This document shows, in pieces, positions 7,268 through 11,168 of a DNA stretch of 11,168 bases. How positions within the stretch are numbered: position 1 is the stretch's first letter; each line of letters opens with the position of its first letter. The position numbers were made by a program, and so were the translations under genes. The notes under the pieces are model-generated. The model was not told where the DNA came from, did no database searches, and was given only the letters and a program-made list of their open reading frames with translations. Source of the DNA: Oscillospiraceae bacterium (lineage in GTDB: Bacteria; Bacillota; Clostridia; Oscillospirales; Oscillospiraceae); NCBI GenBank assembly GCA_902783825.1, contig CACZSJ010000021.1, positions 1 to 11,168 on the forward strand, read 5' to 3'.

Positions 7268-7284
7268 GCACAACACCCTTGTGC
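7268..7284. promoter_or_regulatory. Candidate operator: perfect inverted repeat overlapping the -35
   Basis: GCACAA (7268-7273), a five-base spacer, and TTGTGC (7279-7284) form a perfect dyad of 17 bp. The right arm is exactly the proposed -35 hexamer, so a bound protein would block the polymerase. A further GCACAA half-site lies at 7212-7217. The regulator is unknown, and a chance dyad cannot be excluded. Confidence 0.45.
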
Positions 7285-7307
7285 TGAGATGCGGAATGTG
7301 TTATAAT
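7279..7307 (+). promoter_or_regulatory. Sigma-A type promoter of the ABC transporter operon
   Basis: A perfect -10, TATAAT (7302-7307), carries the extended element TG one base upstream (7299-7300). A weak -35, TTGTGC (7279-7284), lies at exactly 17 bp spacing. Transcription should start near 7314, giving a leader of about 150 nt before the solute-binding protein gene. This is the most convincing promoter in the window. Confidence 0.8.
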
Positions 7308-7313
7308 AATCGT

Positions 7314-7465
7314 AAGCTTTCGAGAACAAGAATGGCATCGAAGGCAAACAGGAAGCGCAAAGGAAAAAACGCAGAAGGGCCCTTCTGCATGCTTTCCCAA
7401 AGGAAAGCATGATGGGTTTTTCTTCTCGAATCCGGAGTGGCTTTCCAATTACGAAGGAGGAAAAT
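7314..7465 (+). promoter_or_regulatory. Structured 5' leader of the transporter mRNA
   Basis: The stretch 7161-7465 holds a terminator, the promoter and this leader; I see no gene in it. The leader contains a possible 7-bp stem (about 7317-7323 with 7338-7344), a perfect palindrome GCAGAAGGGCCCTTCTGC (7371-7388), and a perfect hairpin (7388-7397 with 7402-7411, loop CAAA). A T-run follows six bases later (7417-7421). The pyrimidine tract TTTTTCTTCT (7417-7426) can pair, with two wobbles, to AGGAGGAAAA (7455-7464), which contains the ribosome binding site. It matches no riboswitch class I recognise. Whether it regulates or merely stabilises the message cannot be told. Confidence 0.45.
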
Positions 7466-8782
7466 ATGAAAAAGCTTCTCTCTCTGCTGCTTGCGCTGGT
7501 CATGATTTTTGCCCTGACTGCTTGTGGCCAGTCTGCCGCTCCCGCGGCGCCTGCTGCTCCCGCGGCTTCGGAACCTGAGGCTGAGGAACCCGCAGGAGAC
7601 GAAATCACCCTGGACGTGATCATTTGCCAGTACGGACCCAATACCAATGAGTGGTTCCTGGGCTCCGGCATGAACGGCACCAACTTTGTGGACAAGTTTG
7701 AAGCCGAGAATCCCGGCGTCAAGCTGAACCTGGACGTGGTTTCCTGGAACGACGTCTACACCGAAGTGGATACCCGGATTGCCAACAACAACGCACCCGA
7801 CATCCTGAACATCGACGTGTTTGCAAACTATGCCAATGAAGGTCTGCTGATGCCCGTGAAGGATTACTGCCCTGACGAGCTGTTTGGCGACTTCTTCCCG
7901 CAGTTCATTGAGCAGTCCGTCATCGACGGTACTGTGTGGGCCGTGCCCGATCTGGCCTCTGCCCGCGCCCTGTTCTACAATGTGGATATGCTGGAAGAAG
8001 TGGGCGTTGAAGTTCCCACCACCTGGGCTGAACTGGAAGACGTTTCCCAGGCCATCATCGACTTCTATGATGGCGAAGTGTACCCCTGGGGCATTGACAT
8101 GACCACCGATGAAGGCCAGGCGGCTTTTGCTTACTACACCTGGGGCAACGGCGGCGGCTTTGTGGATGCCGATGGCAACTGGGCAGTCAACTCCGCGGAG
8201 AACGTGGAAGGGATCCAGTTCGCTTTGGGCCTGATCGAAAAGGGATACACCAACCCCAATCCCGCTACCCAGACCCGTTATGACCTGCAGGATATGTTTG
8301 CTGCCGGCAAGATGGCCATGGTCATTGCGCCCAACCAGCTCCCCACCTATGTGGCGGATAAGGGCGGCAACATCAACATGGCTACCGCTGGCATCCCTGC
8401 CAACGAGGGCAAGACCGGTTCCTCCGTGGGTGTCATGGACCGCGTGATGGCTTTCAAGGATGAATCTGCTCCCGATCAGGCTGCCCGCAACGAGGCTATC
8501 GGCAAGTTCCTGACCTTCTTCTACAATCCTGAGAACTATGTGGGTTGGGTCAGCATGGAAGGATTCCTGCCCGCGGTCAACTCTGCGGTTGAGGCTTTGG
8601 TCGCTTCCGATCCTTCCTTCGGGGCTTGGCTGGACGTTCTGGGCAGCTGCCAGTTCTATCCTGCCGCCAAGGCCGAGTGGGACCAGGTCAAGCAGGGCGT
8701 TATCGCTGCTGAGCAGAATGCGCTCACCGGCGCTGACATCCAGGCTGAGCTGGACGCGCTTCAGGCAGAACTCGCAGGCTGA
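7466..8782 (+). CDS. ABC transporter extracellular solute-binding lipoprotein, carbohydrate type (family 1)
   Basis: This is a lipoprotein of 438 residues that captures substrate outside the membrane and hands it to the permeases downstream. The signal peptide MKKLLSLLLALVMIFALTAC has lipobox LTAC with C20 as the lipidated cysteine. A flexible Ala/Pro/Glu-rich linker follows (about 22-45). The mature part has hallmarks of MalE/UgpB-like proteins: an early FVDKFEAENPGVKL segment, a W.D.Y...DTRIANNNAPDI stretch, YNVDMLEEVGVEVPTTWAEL, and a DMFAAGKMAMVIAP strand-turn. The length is normal. ATG 7466 has a strong AAGGAGG at 7454-7460 with a 5-base gap; the frame also opens at 7409, but that would bury the signal peptide. 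The two following permeases are of the sugar (MalF/MalG) class, which suggests an oligosaccharide, sugar or glycerol-phosphate-like ligand; the exact substrate cannot be read. Confidence 0.92.
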   Translation: MKKLLSLLLALVMIFALTACGQSAAPAAPAAPAASEPEAEEPAGDEITLDVIICQYGPNTNEWFLGSGMNGTNFVDKFEAENPGVKLNLDVVSWNDVYTEVDTRIANNNAPDILNIDVFANYANEGLLMPVKDYCPDELFGDFFPQFIEQSVIDGTVWAVPDLASARALFYNVDMLEEVGVEVPTTWAELEDVSQAIIDFYDGEVYPWGIDMTTDEGQAAFAYYTWGNGGGFVDADGNWAVNSAENVEGIQFALGLIEKGYTNPNPATQTRYDLQDMFAAGKMAMVIAPNQLPTYVADKGGNINMATAGIPANEGKTGSSVGVMDRVMAFKDESAPDQAARNEAIGKFLTFFYNPENYVGWVSMEGFLPAVNSAVEALVASDPSFGAWLDVLGSCQFYPAAKAEWDQVKQGVIAAEQNALTGADIQAELDALQAELAG

Positions 8783-8795
8783 GCTTAGCGTACCC

Positions 8796-8826
8796 GGAGC
8801 CGGCTGACATCAGCCGGCTCCCTTTT
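8796..8826 (+). terminator. Intercistronic hairpin with T-run between binding protein and permease genes
   Basis: A perfect GC-rich 11-bp stem, GGAGCCGGCTG (8796-8806) and CAGCCGGCTCC (8811-8821), has a four-base loop and is followed by C and TTTT (8823-8826). It lies 13 bases after the binding-protein stop and 28 bases before the permease start. Such partial terminators commonly keep the binding protein in excess over the membrane parts. Confidence 0.85.
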
Positions 8827-8854
8827 CTATCTGTCGTAGTTAGGGGGACATACC

Positions 8855-9742
8855 TTGAACACCAGTCTCAACAGAAACAAATGGGAGCCGTATGTGTGGT
8901 TGTTGCCCAGTGTGCTGCTGATTGCGATCTTTGTGGTCTTTCCCATTTTAATCGTTTTCAAGCTCTCCTTCAGTGAAATATCAAAAGCTGGTGTTGTGGG
9001 GGGCTTTGTCGGCTTTGATAACTATGTGGAGGCGGTGCATTTACCGGCCTTCAAGGTTGTCATGCTCAACACCCTGTACTGGGTGCTTTCGGTGGTGGGC
9101 CTGTCTACGATTCTGGGTTTCATCATCGCCATGGTTCTCAACCAGAAATTCCGCGGGCGTAAGATCGCCCGGTCTATCTTGGTTTTTCCCTGGGCGACCT
9201 CTCTGGTCATTCAGGCATCGGTCTGGAACTACATCATCAAGTATGAATACGGCAATCTCAATAACGTGCTGCTGAATACGGGCATCATCAACCAGGCTGT
9301 CAACTGGCGCTCCAGTTATCCGGTCGAATTTGTCTGGGAATGCGCCGTGGGTATTTTTGTTACCGTTCCCTTTGTCACCTTCTGTGTGCTCTCCGGTCTG
9401 CAGTCCATCGACGGCTCCCTCTACGAGGCGGCGACCATGGACGGAGCCGGCTTCTGGAGCAAGCTGCGGCATATCACACTGCCGATGGTGCGCCCCTCGC
9501 TGACGGTGAGCACCGTTTTGAATATCATCTACGTGTTCAACTCTTTCCCCATTATCTACACCATGACCAAAGGCGCTCCCGCGCACAAAACGGATACCAT
9601 GATTACGTACCTGTATATGCTCTCCTTTTATGAGCGCAAGAAAGGGCCGGCAACGGCCCTGTCGGTGATCGGATTTCTGATCCTTTGTTTCTGCGCTGGC
9701 GTGTATATGATGACTGTGATGCGAAGGGAGGAAGAACAGTGA
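8855..9742 (+). CDS. Sugar-type ABC transporter permease, MalF/UgpA-like
   Basis: This is an inner-membrane permease of 295 residues with about six helices (roughly 14-36, 71-95, 105-127, 163-182, 215-236 and 269-288). The cytoplasmic coupling loop that docks the ATPase is the EAA motif YEAATMDGAGFWSKLRHITLP (190-210). Length and layout match short MalF/UgpA-type subunits (binding-protein-dependent transport family 1). The start is TTG 8855, preceded by AGGGGGA (8842-8848, six-base gap). No ATG occurs between the ribosome site and the first helix, which begins at about residue 12, so the TTG start is well supported. It may limit expression relative to the binding protein. The stop overlaps the next permease's GTG. 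Confidence 0.93.
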   Translation: MNTSLNRNKWEPYVWLLPSVLLIAIFVVFPILIVFKLSFSEISKAGVVGGFVGFDNYVEAVHLPAFKVVMLNTLYWVLSVVGLSTILGFIIAMVLNQKFRGRKIARSILVFPWATSLVIQASVWNYIIKYEYGNLNNVLLNTGIINQAVNWRSSYPVEFVWECAVGIFVTVPFVTFCVLSGLQSIDGSLYEAATMDGAGFWSKLRHITLPMVRPSLTVSTVLNIIYVFNSFPIIYTMTKGAPAHKTDTMITYLYMLSFYERKKGPATALSVIGFLILCFCAGVYMMTVMRREEEQ

Positions 9743-11168
9743 ATTCTCCTGAACGCAAACAGCAAAACCGACGTTGGCTGCTGATTATGCTGCTGGGCTT
9801 GGCTTTGGCGCTGCTGGTGATGAGCATGCCGCTGTACAGCTTTGATGCCAGCGTCTATTCCAAGAAATCTGCCAATACCTTTGTGGGCGATGAGAAGTAC
9901 CAGGAGGTGCGGGCGGAAGTGGAGGCCCTGGCTCAGGAATACCGGGATAAGGGCTTTGCAGTGGATATCAAGGAAGACGTGCTGGAGCGGGTCAACTCCA
10001 AAGGAGAGACTACCTCGCTGATTACCTTCTCCCTCAATCAGAGCTTCAGCAAGAGCATGCTCTCCTTCCTGGGCAAGGGCCTGCCTGCCTCAGGCGCGGT
10101 GATGGCGATGCTGCTATGCATCCTGCTGGCGGGCCTGTGGGCCTTGTTTGGCCTGTATGGTACGGAAGACGTTCATCCCCGGTTTCTCCCTAAACGCAGC
10201 CGGCATATGCGAAGCGCCGCCTGCGTGGCGGCTCTGCTTGCCATCCTGGCGGTGCCGGCCTTCGTGATGATGAACAACTATGCCTTTTCCCGGCAGCTGG
10301 GCCTGTATAACGCAGACTTGCTCCAGGAAGGGCGGGAGCTGTTCTACGCCAAGATGGACTGGCTCCTGTTCGATGGGCAGATGGGCGAGGGGATCGACAA
10401 GGCCTTGAGTGGACTGCATTTCCGTTGTTCGGGCATGATCTGGATACTGCTGCCCCTGCTGTTTCTCAGCTTGGTGGCCGGGATCCAACTGCGCTACGGC
10501 GCCGTGAAAAACAGCCTGCTGCAGGGTCTGCTGTACGTCTTTGTGGTCGTTGTGTGCCTGGTGACCATCTATCCCTACTATGTCATGCTCATTACCGCCT
10601 TCCGCTCCAATGCGGAGACCTTGGATATGTATTTCCTGCACATGTTCCCCACCGAATGGGTCTGGAGCAATCTGACGGATATCATCCACCGAGGGGTGCC
10701 GCGCTACCTGCTCAACTCCCTGCTGGTGGCAGGGGGCGCCACGGGAATTGCCATGCTCTGCGGTGTTCCGGCGGCCTATGCTATGGCCCGGATGCGCTTC
10801 TGGGGCAAAAAGCCATTCCTGGGCTTCGTGATTATGAGCCAGATGTTTTCTCCGGTAGTGCTGCTGATTGGTATCTCCCAGTTGATGAATACCTTGCGTC
10901 TCAACGACAGCGTGGTGGGCCTTATGCTCATCAACGCGGCCTTCAACCAAGCCTTTGCCATCTGGCTGCTGCGAGGTACCTTTGTGTCTATTTCTCCGGA
11001 GATGGAGCAGGCGGCACTGATCGACGGCTGCGGTACCCTGGGAGCTCTGACCCGTGTCTTGATTCCCATGGCGGCTCCGGGGATCGTGACGGCGCTGATC
11101 TTCGTGTTCATCAACGCCTGGAACGAATATACCATCTCCACGGTGCTGATTTCCACCAGTACCAACCG
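9739..11168 (+). CDS. Sugar-type ABC transporter permease, MalG-like, with long N-terminal membrane extension (3' end outside window)
   Basis: The frame is open for 476 residues from GTG 9739 to the window end. The GTG overlaps the upstream TGA (GTGA), and GGGAGG at 9726-9731 gives a good ribosome site. The MalG-like core begins near residue 255: helix about 260-280 (GLLYVFVVVVCLVTIYPYY), PRYLLNSLLVAGG, AAYAMARMRFWG, and the EAA loop SPEMEQAALIDGCGTLG (419-435) with VLIPMAAPGI after it. Ahead of the core lie about 255 residues not seen in ordinary MalG: a helix at about 13-33, a polar presumably extracytoplasmic stretch at 34-115, helices at about 118-138 and 160-178, a polar loop at 179-232, and a helix at 233-250. 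The extension is in one uninterrupted frame with the core. Enlarged MalG proteins occur in some bacteria (for example Thermotoga); whether this extension is related is unknown. The usual ATP-binding subunit is not in the window. Confidence 0.9.
   Translation, partial: MNSPERKQQNRRWLLIMLLGLALALLVMSMPLYSFDASVYSKKSANTFVGDEKYQEVRAEVEALAQEYRDKGFAVDIKEDVLERVNSKGETTSLITFSLNQSFSKSMLSFLGKGLPASGAVMAMLLCILLAGLWALFGLYGTEDVHPRFLPKRSRHMRSAACVAALLAILAVPAFVMMNNYAFSRQLGLYNADLLQEGRELFYAKMDWLLFDGQMGEGIDKALSGLHFRCSGMIWILLPLLFLSLVAGIQLRYGAVKNSLLQGLLYVFVVVVCLVTIYPYYVMLITAFRSNAETLDMYFLHMFPTEWVWSNLTDIIHRGVPRYLLNSLLVAGGATGIAMLCGVPAAYAMARMRFWGKKPFLGFVIMSQMFSPVVLLIGISQLMNTLRLNDSVVGLMLINAAFNQAFAIWLLRGTFVSISPEMEQAALIDGCGTLGALTRVLIPMAAPGIVTALIFVFINAWNEYTISTVLISTSTN

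Noticed and set aside
7388..7421. Leader hairpin with T-run read as a true intrinsic terminator.
   Set aside because: Six bases (7411-7416) separate the stem from the T-run and the stem is A/T-rich, so it is weak as a terminator. It is kept only as possible leader structure.
5952..7448. Minus-strand open frame of 498 codons opposite the second arsA, running through the terminator and promoter region.
   Set aside because: It crosses a strong terminator and the transporter promoter, and its product lacks any domain-like sequence.
7409..7465. Upstream in-frame ATG that would add 19 residues to the solute-binding protein.
   Set aside because: It has no suitable ribosome site and would place extra residues before a textbook lipoprotein signal peptide. 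ATG 7466 has AAGGAGG at the right distance.
9739..10500. The N-terminal part of the second permease as a separate membrane-protein gene.
   Set aside because: There is no stop codon or frame change between it and the MalG-like core, so one protein is the simpler reading.
10114..10950. Minus-strand open frame of 278 codons opposite the second permease.
   Set aside because: The + strand frame here encodes clear membrane helices and the core of a MalG-like permease. The antisense product is a His/Gln-rich mirror.
1..11168. CRISPR arrays, tRNA or rRNA genes, insertion sequences, phage or defence genes.
   Set aside because: I saw no spaced direct repeats, cloverleaf sequence, transposase motifs or terminal repeats. 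The region reads as ordinary metabolic and transport operons.

Overview
The window looks like a chromosomal segment of a GC-rich, low-oxygen Bacillota/Clostridia organism, perhaps of the Oscillospiraceae type. This is inferred from the short MKKLL-type lipoprotein signal peptide, strong AGGAGG-like ribosome binding sites, intrinsic terminators, menaquinone genes and a FixCX pair. No 16S or other marker is present, so the taxonomy is a guess. Every gene I can support lies on the + strand.

Region 1 (1 to about 4716) is a quinone and electron-transfer block. It opens with the C-terminal end of a CCG-domain iron-sulfur oxidoreductase subunit. Three tightly packed, mostly overlapping genes for late menaquinone synthesis follow: a long-chain polyprenyl diphosphate synthase, the prenyltransferase MenA and the methyltransferase MenG/UbiE. 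After a 60-base gap come fixC and fixX, a flavoprotein and its one-cluster ferredoxin that resemble the two halves of ETF:quinone oxidoreductase. A hairpin terminator closes the block. Together the genes make a menaquinone and supply proteins that could pass electrons from an electron-transfer flavoprotein (not in the window) to it.

Region 2 (about 4717 to 7211) is a separate two-gene unit with two different ArsA/Get3-type ATPases in tandem. They overlap by four bases, and each carries a C-terminal small-heat-shock-like domain. No arsenic gene is adjacent. A long-stemmed terminator ends the unit.

Region 3 (about 7212 to the window end) is a carbohydrate-type ABC importer operon. It has an extended -10 promoter whose -35 hexamer is one arm of a perfect inverted repeat (candidate operator), and a structured leader of about 150 nt. 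The genes are a lipoprotein solute-binding protein, an intercistronic hairpin terminator, a MalF-like permease, and a MalG-like permease that runs off the end. The last protein has an unusual N-terminal extension of about 255 residues with four extra predicted membrane segments. No ATP-binding subunit is visible.

The points most worth a second look are the MalG extension, the orphan ArsA pair, the coupling of menaquinone synthesis with FixCX, and the operator/leader arrangement ahead of the transporter.
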